The translations under genes were made by a program, and so were the position numbers. 64,000 nucleotides of DNA. Origin: Cognatiyoonia sediminum (GTDB lineage: Bacteria; Pseudomonadota; Alphaproteobacteria; Rhodobacterales; Rhodobacteraceae). The stretch is taken from assembly GCF_900129845.1 (NCBI RefSeq), contig NZ_FQXB01000001.1, positions 1,054,001-1,118,000 on the forward strand, read 5' to 3'. The notes beneath the pieces were generated by a model, which saw only the letters and a list, made by a program, of their open reading frames with translations, had not been told where the DNA came from and ran no database searches. Below, one piece after another: positions 55,834-64,000 of this stretch (positions are counted from its first letter, which is position 1; each line of letters starts with the position of its first letter).

Positions 55834-57419
55834 AGGATTTTGCCGAGCTTTTCCGACACGTCGACCAAACGACAAAGACAAATGCAAAGGTCGCGGCGCT
55901 GGCGGAGTATTTCGCGACTGCGACCGAAGACGACAAACTCTGGACCATTGCTTTATTCACCGGCCGTCGTCCGAAGCGCACCGTGACCTCGTCAAAGCTT
56001 CGCGAATGGGCCGCAGACGCAGCAGGTATTCCGCTATGGTTGTTTGAAGATAGCTATTCCGTCGTGGGTGATCTGGCTGAGACGATTTCACTTGTCTTGC
56101 CCGAAGCGAAGGGAGTTGAAGATCACAGCCTTACCTATTGGATTTCTAGGACAAAATCTTTCCCAAAACTAGAAGAAGATGACAGAAAAACAGCCGTTCT
56201 TTCCGCTTGGACACAGCTTCCCAACTATCAGCGGTTCTTGTTCAACAAACTCCTCACCGGCGGGTTTCGTGTTGGTGTCAGCGCCAAACTCGTGACACGC
56301 GCTTTGTCGCAAACCACGGGCCAAGATGCCGCCGTCTTGACCCACAAGCTTATGGGGCAATGGACACCGGACACGACAACTTGGCAGGCGCTCATTGAAG
56401 ACGATGACCCGCAATCGGATTTGTCAAAACCCTATCCGTTCTATCTTGCACATGCTTTGGATAACTTAGATCAACTCAGCGATCCAACTGGTTGGAATGC
56501 TGAAAGAAAATGGGATGGAATTCGCGGCCAATTGATTGTCCGACAAGGGGAACATTACATCTGGTCTCGTGGCGAAGACCTGATGACAGATCGGTTCCCT
56601 GAATTGGCGCAGCTCAAAGATTTTGTGCCCGATGGCACGGTGATCGACGGCGAAATCCTAGCTTTCCGCGATGGTGCACCGCTGAGCTTCAATGCGCTGC
56701 AAAAGCGCATTGGTCGTAAGACGGTCCCCAAAAAACTTCTGGCCGAGGCTCCAGTGGTTTTGATGGCTTATGACCTTCTTGAAGATCAGGGCCGAGACAT
56801 TCGTGAAGTCACTTTTGCTGAGCGACGCAACCGACTGGAAAAAATAATTAAATCTGCGCCGGATCACTTGCCTCTCCACCTCTCGTCCTCGGTTCCATTC
56901 GACAGTTGGGACCATCTCGCCAAGGAACGAGATCGGTCGCGTGACCTGAACGCCGAAGGGTTGATGCTCAAACGCCTAGACAGCCCTTACCTCTCGGGCC
57001 GCAAACGCGGCGATTGGTGGAAGTGGAAGATCGATCCGCTGACAATTGACGCTGTGATGATCTACGCCCAGGCCGGCCATGGTCGCCGCGCGAACCTTTT
57101 TACCGACTACACGTTCGCTGTTTGGAACGGCAATGAATTGACCCCGTTCACCAAAGCCTACTCCGGCCTGACCGACGCCGAATTTCGGGAGATCACCAGT
57201 TGGGTGCGCAAAAACACATTGCAACGCTTTGGCCCTGTTCGTCAGGTTCCGCCGCACCACGTGTTTGAAATCGCGTTTGAAGGCATTCAAGCGTCACCAC
57301 GGCATAAATCTGGGGTTGCGTTGCGCTTCCCCCGTATGCTCCGGTGGCGCAAAGACAAACCCGTGGCCGAGGCGAATACCTTAGCCGACTTGAAAGAGAT
57401 GTTAGAGCCCTATGGCTAA
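55830..57419 (+). CDS. ATP-dependent DNA ligase (repair-type, LigC/LigB-like)
   Basis: A 529-residue ligase. The N-terminal DNA-binding domain is followed by the adenylation domain with the nucleophilic Lys in ERKWDGIRGQL, DGEILAF (motif III), EGLMLKRLDSPY (IV), and GDWWKWKID (V-like), then an OB domain ending KSGVALRFPRMLRWRKDK. This is the cisplatin-damage-response type found in alphaproteobacteria with the MBL nuclease. Lhr helicase and the metallophosphoesterase partner are not next to it; an amidohydrolase follows with an 8-base overlap. Confidence 0.94.
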   Translation: MKDFAELFRHVDQTTKTNAKVAALAEYFATATEDDKLWTIALFTGRRPKRTVTSSKLREWAADAAGIPLWLFEDSYSVVGDLAETISLVLPEAKGVEDHSLTYWISRTKSFPKLEEDDRKTAVLSAWTQLPNYQRFLFNKLLTGGFRVGVSAKLVTRALSQTTGQDAAVLTHKLMGQWTPDTTTWQALIEDDDPQSDLSKPYPFYLAHALDNLDQLSDPTGWNAERKWDGIRGQLIVRQGEHYIWSRGEDLMTDRFPELAQLKDFVPDGTVIDGEILAFRDGAPLSFNALQKRIGRKTVPKKLLAEAPVVLMAYDLLEDQGRDIREVTFAERRNRLEKIIKSAPDHLPLHLSSSVPFDSWDHLAKERDRSRDLNAEGLMLKRLDSPYLSGRKRGDWWKWKIDPLTIDAVMIYAQAGHGRRANLFTDYTFAVWNGNELTPFTKAYSGLTDAEFREITSWVRKNTLQRFGPVRQVPPHHVFEIAFEGIQASPRHKSGVALRFPRMLRWRKDKPVAEANTLADLKEMLEPYG

Positions 57420-58284
57420 ACCCATCGCGCCCCTTCCGCCCGCCGCACAAGACGTGGCGACCAAAGCACCGCAAGACGCCTGCGACACGCATGTTCATCT
57501 TTTGGGCGCACCGAAAGAATTCCCACTGTTTGATGGTCGCACCGAAGATCCAGCGCAGAGCTTTGCCGCCTACCTCGCGGGCTACCGCGCCCACCTCGAT
57601 GCCTTAGGGATCACAAGAGGCGTGGTCGTCCAATCCATCTTCTATGGCATAGACAACAGTGTAACCGTCGAAGCGGTCCGTCAGATGGGCGACGGGTTCA
57701 AAGGTATCGGTCTGCTGCCTGATGGCGCGCCCGAGGCCGCTTTTGACCAATTCGCGGATTGGAACCTCTCCGGCGTCCGCCTGAACTATGTCCATGGTGG
57801 CGTTTTGACCTGGGACGGCGCGAAAGCGATGGCGCCAATCCTTAACGACCGTGGCATGCACATCCAAATGTTGATGCATGCGGATCAGCACATGGAAGAG
57901 CTGGCCGAAGACGTTGCCGCCTGCCCTGTTCCGGTGGTTTTTGACCACATCGGCTGGCCGACGGACATCGCTGGCGGATCACAAACCGCCGGTTTCCAAA
58001 ACCTCTGCCGCGTGCTGGCCGATGGCGACGCCTACATCAAGCTTTCGGGCCTCTACCGCCTGTCCAACGCGCCCTATGACGCAACAGACGCTTTCGTCGC
58101 CGCCTTGGTCGAAGCCAACCCCGAACGATGCCTATGGGGCTCAGATTGGCCGCATATCATGTTGAATGGCGCAGAGATGCCGAAAGGTTCAGACCTCTGG
58201 GACGCATTTCATCGCGCTGTCACCGATGAAGACACACGCCACCGCATCCTCGTCGATAACCCAGCTGCTCTCTACAAGTTTTGA
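57412..58284 (+). CDS. Amidohydrolase (2-pyrone-4,6-dicarboxylate lactonase-like)
   Basis: A 290-residue TIM-barrel hydrolase of the Amidohydro_2 group: CDTHVHLLGAP (metal HxH), YRAHLDALGITRGVVVQS, GVRLNYVHGG, IQMLMHADQHMEEL, VVFDHIGWP, LWGSDWPHIM. It begins inside the ligase gene (8-base overlap), so it is translationally linked to the repair pair. PDC lactonase acts in protocatechuate/lignin degradation, but no such genes are nearby, so the substrate is unknown. Confidence 0.85.
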   Translation: MAKPIAPLPPAAQDVATKAPQDACDTHVHLLGAPKEFPLFDGRTEDPAQSFAAYLAGYRAHLDALGITRGVVVQSIFYGIDNSVTVEAVRQMGDGFKGIGLLPDGAPEAAFDQFADWNLSGVRLNYVHGGVLTWDGAKAMAPILNDRGMHIQMLMHADQHMEELAEDVAACPVPVVFDHIGWPTDIAGGSQTAGFQNLCRVLADGDAYIKLSGLYRLSNAPYDATDAFVAALVEANPERCLWGSDWPHIMLNGAEMPKGSDLWDAFHRAVTDEDTRHRILVDNPAALYKF

Positions 58285-58351
58285 ACAGTTGGGTTTTACC
58301 CGGGCTGCCGCACCCCTATGTTGCACTCAAGAGATTTGAAAAGGATACCCC

Positions 58352-60169
58352 ATGCGCTTCCCCTCCCCAGTATTCGACGCAAACGCCAACGGTGGCGGTG
58401 ACTTCGGTGATTTGCCGGAATGGGATCTGACGGATCTGTATCCGGCTGAGGACAGCAAAGAGCTGACCAGCGATCTCGAATGGCTTGAAAAGGAATGCGC
58501 CAGCTTTGCCGCGGACTATGAAGGTAAGTTGGCGGGACTTGACGCTGCGGGCATGCTGAAAGCTGTGCAACGCAACGAAAAGATCAGCGAGATTGCCGGT
58601 CGTATTATGTCCTTTGCCGGACTTCGCTATTACCAGATCACGACCGATGCGGAACGTGCGCAGTTCATGGCGAATATGCAGGACAAGATCACGAATTTCA
58701 CAACGCCGCTTGTGTTCTATTCGCTAGAATTCAACCGCCTCGATGATGACGCTTTGGCGGGAATGCTTGCAGAAAACGCTGATCTTGCTCGATACAAACC
58801 GGTTTTCGACCGGATGCGTGCGATGAAGCCATATCAGCTTTCCGATGAGCTAGAAAAATTCCTCCACGACCAATCCACCGTTGGGGCCGCTGCTTGGAAC
58901 CGTTTGTTCGATGAAACAATGGCGGGCCTCGAGTTCACTGTTGATGGTGAAACACTCAACCTCGAAGCGACGTTGAACCTGCTGACTGAGAAAGACCGCA
59001 ACAAGCGCGAAGCTGCGATCCACGCCCTCGCGGCAGTCTTTCAAGAAAACATCAAAATCTTCGCCCGCGTTCACAACACGCTCGCCAAAGAGAAGGAGAT
59101 CGAGGACCGCTGGCGCAACCTCCCGACCCCGCAAACCGGTCGCCATCTGTCGAACCATGTGGAAGCGGAAGTTGTTGAGGCCCTTCGTAACTCCGTTGTC
59201 GCCGCCTACCCGCGTCTTAGCCATCGGTATTACAAGCTGAAAGCCAAATGGCTGGGATTGGATCGGATGCAAGTCTGGGACCGCAATGCGCCGCTGCCTT
59301 TGGAAGACGATAAGCTGGTCGATTGGGATGAAGCGACCAAAACCGTGCTCGACGCTTATGGTGACTTCGATCCGAAAATGGCCGACCTCGCGAAACCGTT
59401 CTTTACCGAAGGTTGGATCGACGCGCCTGTGAAACCGGGCAAAGCCCCCGGTGCCTTTGCGCACCCCACCGTAACAACGGTGCATCCCTATGTGATGTTG
59501 AACTACCTCGGAAAACCACGTGATGTCATGACCTTAGCACATGAACTTGGTCACGGCGTTCATCAGGTTCTTGCGGCTGAACAAGGCGAGTTTCTATCCT
59601 CAACGCCTTTGACTTTGGCCGAAACGGCCTCTGTATTTGGCGAAATGCTGACCTTCCGCAAAATGCTGGACGGGGCGAAAACCAAAGACGAACGCAAGGT
59701 GCTTTTGGCGAACAAAGTCGAGGATATGATCAACACGGTGATCCGCCAGATCGCGTTCTACGACTTTGAATGCAAACTTCACGCGGCTCGAGCCGAAGGA
59801 GAGCTGACACCAGACGACATTAACGCACTCTGGATGTCCGTTCAGGCCGAAAGCCTAGGAGAGATTTTCGATTTCGCAGACGGATACGAGACCTTCTGGG
59901 CCTATATCCCGCACTTCGTCCACTCGCCCTTCTACGTCTACGCTTATGCGTTTGGCGACGGCCTCGTGAACGCACTCTACGCGGTCTACGAGGAGGGCGA
60001 TCCAGACTTCCACGAGAAATACTTTGATATGCTCAAAGCGGGCGGCTCCAAGCACCACAAGGAACTGCTTGCCCCCTTCGGCTTAGATGCCAGCGATCCT
60101 GCGTTCTGGGATAAGGGATTGAGCATGATCGAAGGGTTCATCGACGAACTTGAGGCGATGGAAGACTAA
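58352..60169 (+). CDS. pepF: Oligoendopeptidase F (M3 metallopeptidase)
   Basis: A 605-residue zinc peptidase. The zinc site is TLAHELGHGVHQVL with the third ligand in ETASVFGEMLTFR. The C-terminal helical part has FVHSPFYVYAYAFGDGLVNALY, a family signature. The N-terminal part is helical, as in M3 oligopeptidases that cleave 7-17-residue peptides in the cytoplasm. AAAAGGATACCCC precedes the ATG. Confidence 0.95.
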   Translation: MRFPSPVFDANANGGGDFGDLPEWDLTDLYPAEDSKELTSDLEWLEKECASFAADYEGKLAGLDAAGMLKAVQRNEKISEIAGRIMSFAGLRYYQITTDAERAQFMANMQDKITNFTTPLVFYSLEFNRLDDDALAGMLAENADLARYKPVFDRMRAMKPYQLSDELEKFLHDQSTVGAAAWNRLFDETMAGLEFTVDGETLNLEATLNLLTEKDRNKREAAIHALAAVFQENIKIFARVHNTLAKEKEIEDRWRNLPTPQTGRHLSNHVEAEVVEALRNSVVAAYPRLSHRYYKLKAKWLGLDRMQVWDRNAPLPLEDDKLVDWDEATKTVLDAYGDFDPKMADLAKPFFTEGWIDAPVKPGKAPGAFAHPTVTTVHPYVMLNYLGKPRDVMTLAHELGHGVHQVLAAEQGEFLSSTPLTLAETASVFGEMLTFRKMLDGAKTKDERKVLLANKVEDMINTVIRQIAFYDFECKLHAARAEGELTPDDINALWMSVQAESLGEIFDFADGYETFWAYIPHFVHSPFYVYAYAFGDGLVNALYAVYEEGDPDFHEKYFDMLKAGGSKHHKELLAPFGLDASDPAFWDKGLSMIEGFIDELEAMED

Positions 60170-60258
60170 GCACAGCCTCTGTGCAAGAACAGTGCTAGCC
60201 GGACGCATCCGTCTCGGCTACCCTTGTCGCATCAGCCAATCCGATGGGAGGATCAGCC

Positions 60259-60891
60259 ATGCGACGCAAGGAATATGTGGGCAAAGACATCACTGTGACA
60301 TTCGATATGTCCAAATGCATCCATGCCCGAAATTGCTTTTTAAAACTTCCTGAAGCTTTTGATCCTGCCCAACGACCTTGGGTCCAGCCCGACAACGCCC
60401 CCGCGGAGGAGATCGCATCGATGATCCGTTCCTGCCCGTCAGGTGCCTTGGCCTTCCGATACAACACAGGCGCAGAAGAGGCCCCGCCGAAGATCAACCG
60501 TATCGCCGTACTGGAAAACGGCCCTCTGGCCGTTGCAGGTGACATGGACGTCGAGGGCGAAGACATGACCCGCGCTACCCTGTGCCGATGCGGGCTTTCC
60601 AAGAACAAACCTTTTTGCGACTACAGCCATATGGAGGCTGGATTCACCGCATCCGGCGAACCAGTCGCGAAAGTTCCAGAAAACATTGACGAGCAAGGCG
60701 GGCCAATCGCGGCCAGTCGCATTCCGGATGGTCCGCTGAAAGTTGCAGGGAACGTAGAGCTCACGACAGGAACCGGCCACAAAATCGTTAAGGGCAAAAA
60801 CGTATTCCTTTGCCGGTGCGGCGCGTCCCAGAACAAACCCTTCTGCGACGGCAGCCACAAAGGCATCGCGTTCAAAGATCCCGTGGAGTAA
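60259..60891 (+). CDS. Iron-sulfur protein: ferredoxin-like N-domain plus two CDGSH domains
   Basis: A 210-residue protein. Residues ~1-65 are a Fer4_19-like mono-cluster domain (DMSKCIHARNCF, then SCPSGALAF). Residues ~110-135 and ~180-205 are CDGSH-type 2Fe-2S sites: LCRCGLSKNKPFCDYSH, where the Gly is Tyr, and LCRCGASQNKPFCDGSH. All C-C-C-H ligands are present in both. Such proteins are thought to move electrons or Fe-S clusters. ATG 60259 is preceded by GGGAGG; ATG 60244 overlaps this site and is less likely. Confidence 0.92.
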   Translation: MRRKEYVGKDITVTFDMSKCIHARNCFLKLPEAFDPAQRPWVQPDNAPAEEIASMIRSCPSGALAFRYNTGAEEAPPKINRIAVLENGPLAVAGDMDVEGEDMTRATLCRCGLSKNKPFCDYSHMEAGFTASGEPVAKVPENIDEQGGPIAASRIPDGPLKVAGNVELTTGTGHKIVKGKNVFLCRCGASQNKPFCDGSHKGIAFKDPVE

Positions 60892-60961
60892 TCTGCCGCA
60901 ACGTCATCCTTCGCAAGCCAAGCGCCTCCAACTAGCCTAACGGCGTGAGAGGGAGGAACTC

Positions 60962-62137
60962 ATGCGAACATTCGGAAAATGGCTTGGCCGGTTCTTCTTG
61001 CTAATTGTCATTGCGGTTGGTGCGTTCTTAATCTTTGCACCGGGTTACGTTGAACGAGGACGGAACGCGGTGGCGGAACATGATCCTTATGTGATCTCCG
61101 ATGCCGCTGAAACTTTGCACGCAGACCTCCTTATAGGCGACTGGCACGCCGACCCCACGCTTTGGAAGCGCGATCTATCGAAACGCGCCGATCGTGGGCA
61201 CACGGACATCCCCCGCTTGATCGAAGGCAACGTGGCTGTACAGGTCTTCACGGCCGTCACAAAAAGCCCTGCAGGCCAAAACAATGAACAGAACTCAGCT
61301 GAGGCCTTCGACAACATCACGCCATTGGCGATTGGCCAGCTATGGCCGCCCCGAACATGGGGCAGCCTCGCAGAGCGAGCCTTATATCAAGGCGAGAAAT
61401 TGGAAGAGCTTGTTGAAGATGCTGACGGTCGATTCAGGCTAATCCGAAATCGCGCGGATTTGGACCGCTTGCTTACAGATCGTGAAGCAGGATCAGAATT
61501 GGTTGGTGGCATCTTTGGGATTGAAGGCGGCCACGCACTTGAGGGCGATATGTCAAATTTGGACCGCCTCGAAGATCAAGGCTTGCGTCTAGTCGGCTTG
61601 CACCACTTCTTTGATAACGAATTGGGTGGGTCCCTTCACGGGATCAGCAACGCTGGCTTGACGGATTTTGGACGAGAGGTGGTGAACGAAGTAGTCGCAA
61701 GAGGGATGATTCTAGATGTCGCGCACTCAAGCCCTCAAGTCGTGAAAGAGGTCATCGAGATGACTGATATCCCTCTCGTACTCAGCCACGGCGGAATCTT
61801 TTCCCACTGTAGCACTGCGCGAAACTTGCCCGACGACCTGATGCAAGACCTGGCAGCCACTGGTGGTGTCATCGGAATCGGATTTTGGGATTCAGCGTCT
61901 TGCGCCATCTCACCGGATGGGGTCGCCGCGTCGATCAAAGCTGCGGTAGACCTGCTTGGCGAAGATCATGTCTCCTTGGGTTCAGATTTCGATGGGTCCG
62001 TTCAAACAGGCTTTGATGCCTCTAAACTCGCAGCCGTAACTGATGCCCTGCTCCGCGCCGGATTGACCGAAGCGCAAATCCGCAAAATCATGGGTGAGAA
62101 TATGATCCGAGTGTTGCGTGCTCGCTTGGCGAATTAA
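60962..62137 (+). CDS. Membrane dipeptidase (M19 family)
   Basis: A 391-residue protein anchored by one N-terminal helix (WLGRFFLLIVIAVGAFLIFA). The M19 zinc fold shows GDWHADPTLW (HxD), GIEGGHALEGDMSNLDRL, VGLHHFFDNELGGSLHG, LDVAHSSPQVVKEV, LVLSHGGIFSHC and LGSDFDGSV. M19 enzymes cleave dipeptides, including those with D-residues at the C-terminus. A strong GAGGGAGGAACTC site precedes it. It overlaps the convergent DUF4389 gene by 4 bases. Confidence 0.93.
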   Translation: MRTFGKWLGRFFLLIVIAVGAFLIFAPGYVERGRNAVAEHDPYVISDAAETLHADLLIGDWHADPTLWKRDLSKRADRGHTDIPRLIEGNVAVQVFTAVTKSPAGQNNEQNSAEAFDNITPLAIGQLWPPRTWGSLAERALYQGEKLEELVEDADGRFRLIRNRADLDRLLTDREAGSELVGGIFGIEGGHALEGDMSNLDRLEDQGLRLVGLHHFFDNELGGSLHGISNAGLTDFGREVVNEVVARGMILDVAHSSPQVVKEVIEMTDIPLVLSHGGIFSHCSTARNLPDDLMQDLAATGGVIGIGFWDSASCAISPDGVAASIKAAVDLLGEDHVSLGSDFDGSVQTGFDASKLAAVTDALLRAGLTEAQIRKIMGENMIRVLRARLAN

Positions 62138-62418
62138 TCGAGCTGCGTGAACGGCCAAGGCTTCACTTCGCTGGCACCTGTCTGATACCGCGCGGCTTTC
62201 GCCATCCACATGCCCATGGTCGTACCAAACTCTGCTAATTGCTCATTCGGCTCCCGCTGGTTGACCAACATGATGACAAACTGAGCGACGGTGATCAGGC
62301 CAAGCAAGGTATGCGCCATGCTTAAAAGCACCGCGACAATGATCATCGTCACCAATCTGATGAACATATTGTCGTAGTCCGACTCCGGCGCATCGTTGGG
62401 TGTTTGATCGTCTTGCAT
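62134..62418 (-). CDS. DUF4389 family small membrane protein
   Basis: A 94-residue protein. It has a hydrophilic N-terminus, then one or two membrane helices (LVTMIIVAVLLSMAHTLLGL, ITVAQFVIMLVN), and a C-terminal WMAKAARYQTGASEVKPWPF, the typical DUF4389 pattern. The family has no known function. It lies 12 bases downstream of the Gfo/Idh gene and may be co-transcribed with it. Confidence 0.85.
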   Translation of the reverse strand: MQDDQTPNDAPESDYDNMFIRLVTMIIVAVLLSMAHTLLGLITVAQFVIMLVNQREPNEQLAEFGTTMGMWMAKAARYQTGASEVKPWPFTQLD

Positions 62419-62430
62419 TGCGTCCTCCGT

Positions 62431-63411
62431 CTAGCCTGCCGGGTGCGGCCCGTGAGCTTCAAAAATCATATCCAACATGTTTTGCGTTCCCCGACTAAAT
62501 TCAAGGGGACAGGGGTATTCAGCGCCGGACTGTGCCGTCTTGGCAAAATTCTCAACCTGCAAGACGTATTGATTTACGCTTGGCCACCGCTCCTGAATGC
62601 GAGACCCGACTGCGGTTTCGAGGATCAGTTCTGAAACATCGTAGACATTGGCATTGAACGGACAGCTGAGCTTTAACCATCCCTGATCGCCGTGGAAGAC
62701 AACCTCTTGCCTATTGTGCAGCCGCATCGAAACCATGCTCGACATACTGAAGCTTGGAAATTCAGCGGCAAATTGGGCATAGACATCAACGCTGTTCTCT
62801 TTCTCCATGCGAGACAATGTAATTTCATTCGGATCTTCACCACTAACAAGACGAGCCGCGGAACAGGTGTAGACGCCAATGTCGTACAGCCCACCACCGC
62901 CTTTTGCCGGATCATGGCGGATATTGGTCGTGTCACCTGCGTTGTTGTAGCTGAACACAGCGTCCACATGGCGCAGTTTCCCAATTGCGCCAGATTGAAC
63001 CAGTTCTTGCGCACGTGTGAATTGCGGGTGATGCGCGATCATCAAAGCCTCTGCTGCGTGCTTTCCGGACCTGTCCCGTGCGTTAATCAACGCATCAAAC
63101 TGGTCAGCTTGCAATGCAATTGGCTTTTCGCACAACACGTGCTTCCCTGCCTCTAGCGCCTTGATCGTCCAAGGCACATGCAAGTGGTTCGGGAGCGGTA
63201 TGTAGACCGCATCAATATCGGGCGAGTCTAGGAGCGCGTCATAGTCGCTGAAAACCTCCAAACCCGTTGCAAAGGCTTCAAATGGCTCGGCCTTGCTCGC
63301 AGTCGAGGTTGCAAGCCCGACAAGACTGTTCCCATTCGCCGCATGGATTGCCGGCCCCATATGTTGCCGTGCAAATTTCCCCGCTCCAAGAATTCCCCAA
63401 CGAAAGGCCAT
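62431..63411 (-). CDS. Gfo/Idh/MocA family NAD(P)-dependent oxidoreductase
   Basis: A 326-residue protein. The Rossmann motif is WGILGAGKFARQHM, followed by VYIPLPNHLHVPWTIKALEAGKHVLCEKPIAL with the catalytic Lys of the EKP motif. The second domain includes GGGLYDIGVYTCSAARLV, with the active-site Asp/His-like pattern DIG. Such enzymes oxidise sugars, inositols or dihydrodiols; the substrate is unknown. Confidence 0.92.
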   Translation of the reverse strand: MAFRWGILGAGKFARQHMGPAIHAANGNSLVGLATSTASKAEPFEAFATGLEVFSDYDALLDSPDIDAVYIPLPNHLHVPWTIKALEAGKHVLCEKPIALQADQFDALINARDRSGKHAAEALMIAHHPQFTRAQELVQSGAIGKLRHVDAVFSYNNAGDTTNIRHDPAKGGGGLYDIGVYTCSAARLVSGEDPNEITLSRMEKENSVDVYAQFAAEFPSFSMSSMVSMRLHNRQEVVFHGDQGWLKLSCPFNANVYDVSELILETAVGSRIQERWPSVNQYVLQVENFAKTAQSGAEYPCPLEFSRGTQNMLDMIFEAHGPHPAG

Positions 63412-63472
63412 TCAAATCTCCCCCAACTGTTGGCGCTAACAGTAAAGCCTCACGTAGGACAGCGCAAAGAAA

Positions 63473-63496
63473 AACCCCAGTCAAAGGACCGGGGTT
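63473..63496 (-). terminator. Terminator of rpoH
   Basis: On the minus strand a 10-bp stem with one mismatch (AACCCCGGTC / GACTGGGGTT) is followed by TTTCTTT. It lies 20 bases after the rpoH stop codon. Confidence 0.82.
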
Positions 63497-63516
63497 CTTA
63501 AACTCTTTTCGAAAAC

Positions 63517-64000
63517 TTACGCTGTCGCCAACATGCCCTTTTCGCGCGCAAGTTCTTTCATCCGCTTTTGCAGCTTCTCAAAGGCCCGCACTTCGATCTG
63601 ACGGATGCGCTCACGGCTCACGTCGTATTGAGAACTCAAGTCCTCCAAAGTGATCGTCTCTTCAGACAAACGGCGCTGCATCAAAATGTCTTTCTCGCGG
63701 TCATTCAAGGCATCCATAGCCTCTGCCAAAAGCTCGCGACGAGCTGTCAGCTCATCGTGCTCTTCATAAGCGGTCGCTTGGTCGGCATCTTCATCTTCCA
63801 ACCAGTCTTGCCACTGTGTCGCACTGTCACCATCGGTCCCGACCATCGCGTTCAAAGACGCATCACCACCGGAGAGGCGACGGTTCATGCTGATCACTTC
63901 GTCCTCGGTCACGCCCAGATCGCTTGCGATCTTTTGAACGTTTTCAGGGCGCATGTCGCCTTCTTCTAAAGCGCCGATACGGCTCTTTGCTTTGCGCAGG
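63517..64000 (-). CDS. rpoH: RNA polymerase sigma factor RpoH (C-terminal part, cut by window edge)
   Basis: The frame is open to base 64000, so the gene extends beyond the window. Visible are the end of region 3 (RKAKSRIGALEEGDM), the linker, and region 4 with LNDREKDILMQRRLSEE, TLEDLSSQYDVSRERIRQIEVRAFEKL, the HTH that binds -35 sites. The order and spacing match alphaproteobacterial RpoH, the heat-shock sigma-32. Sigma-70 is excluded by the lack of its longer region 3-4 layout. Rhodobacteraceae often carry two rpoH genes; I cannot tell which this is. Confidence 0.93.
   Translation of the reverse strand, partial: LRKAKSRIGALEEGDMRPENVQKIASDLGVTEDEVISMNRRLSGGDASLNAMVGTDGDSATQWQDWLEDEDADQATAYEEHDELTARRELLAEAMDALNDREKDILMQRRLSEETITLEDLSSQYDVSRERIRQIEVRAFEKLQKRMKELAREKGMLATA

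Overview
The window looks like ordinary core chromosome of an alphaproteobacterium, most likely the Roseobacter group of Rhodobacteraceae. Supporting signs are the glyQ - VOC - small membrane protein - glyS - PPDK-like order, a SAM-II riboswitch ahead of metZ, an SUV3-like helicase with an S4 protein, FdxA and CarD in a row, a fused NuoE-NuoF formate-dehydrogenase-type subunit, and moderate GC (mid-50s % by eye). Genes are dense, often overlap by 1-4 bases, and are mostly housekeeping. I see no insertion sequence, prophage, CRISPR array, rRNA or biosynthetic cluster. The genus is not certain.

Layout. 1-3.2 kb (+): end of holB, a TatD nuclease, an MBL hydrolase and an AEC transporter. 3.2-7.2 kb: tRNA-Leu(GAG) on the minus strand, lipB, ctaD with a terminator, and a methyltransferase. 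7.3-10.3 kb: a LysR regulator, a candidate 54-residue gene not in standard ORF calls, YqeY and carA. 10.3-18.3 kb: a membrane glycosyltransferase, GntR regulator, UbiH-like hydroxylase, class V aminotransferase, two tandem Lrp regulators divergent from ilvC, and a DMT transporter. 18.4-23.6 kb: two unknown envelope proteins, the folB-folP-glmM operon and a SleB-type hydrolase. 23.8-30.5 kb (-): glyQ - VOC - membrane protein - glyS - PPDK-like operon. 30.6-38.2 kb: a degenerate trypsin-like SPOR protein, a TPP enzyme, trkH, folE2 and metZ with its riboswitch leader. 38.2-42.5 kb (-): ftsY - unknown secreted protein - DMT transporter - ispZ. 42.5-48.6 kb: orphan formate-dehydrogenase-type beta subunit, AlkB-like monooxygenase, xseA and purD. 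48.7-53.5 kb (-): helicase, S4 protein, fdxA, carD and a TPR protein. 53.6-62.1 kb (+): SCP2, alpha/beta hydrolase, a nuclease-ligase repair pair, amidohydrolase, pepF, a CDGSH protein and a membrane dipeptidase. 62.1-64 kb (-): DUF4389 protein, Gfo/Idh oxidoreductase and the C-terminal part of rpoH.

Functional links. Folate/pterin synthesis is represented by folB, folP and folE2. Methionine synthesis (metZ) has a complete visible control unit: promoter, SAM-II aptamer starting near +1, a possible antiterminator, and a strong terminator. Translation and protein export are represented by glyQ/glyS, ftsY and tRNA-Leu; DNA repair by xseA and the nuclease-ligase pair; stress and transcription control by carD and rpoH.

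No clearly new multi-gene system stands out. The best leads are single-gene oddities: a PPDK-like protein with a lost ATP site, a trypsin-fold protein without its catalytic His and Ser, a FolB fused to what looks like an amino-acid-kinase-type domain, a low-GC patch inside glyS, and the SAM-II leader architecture.
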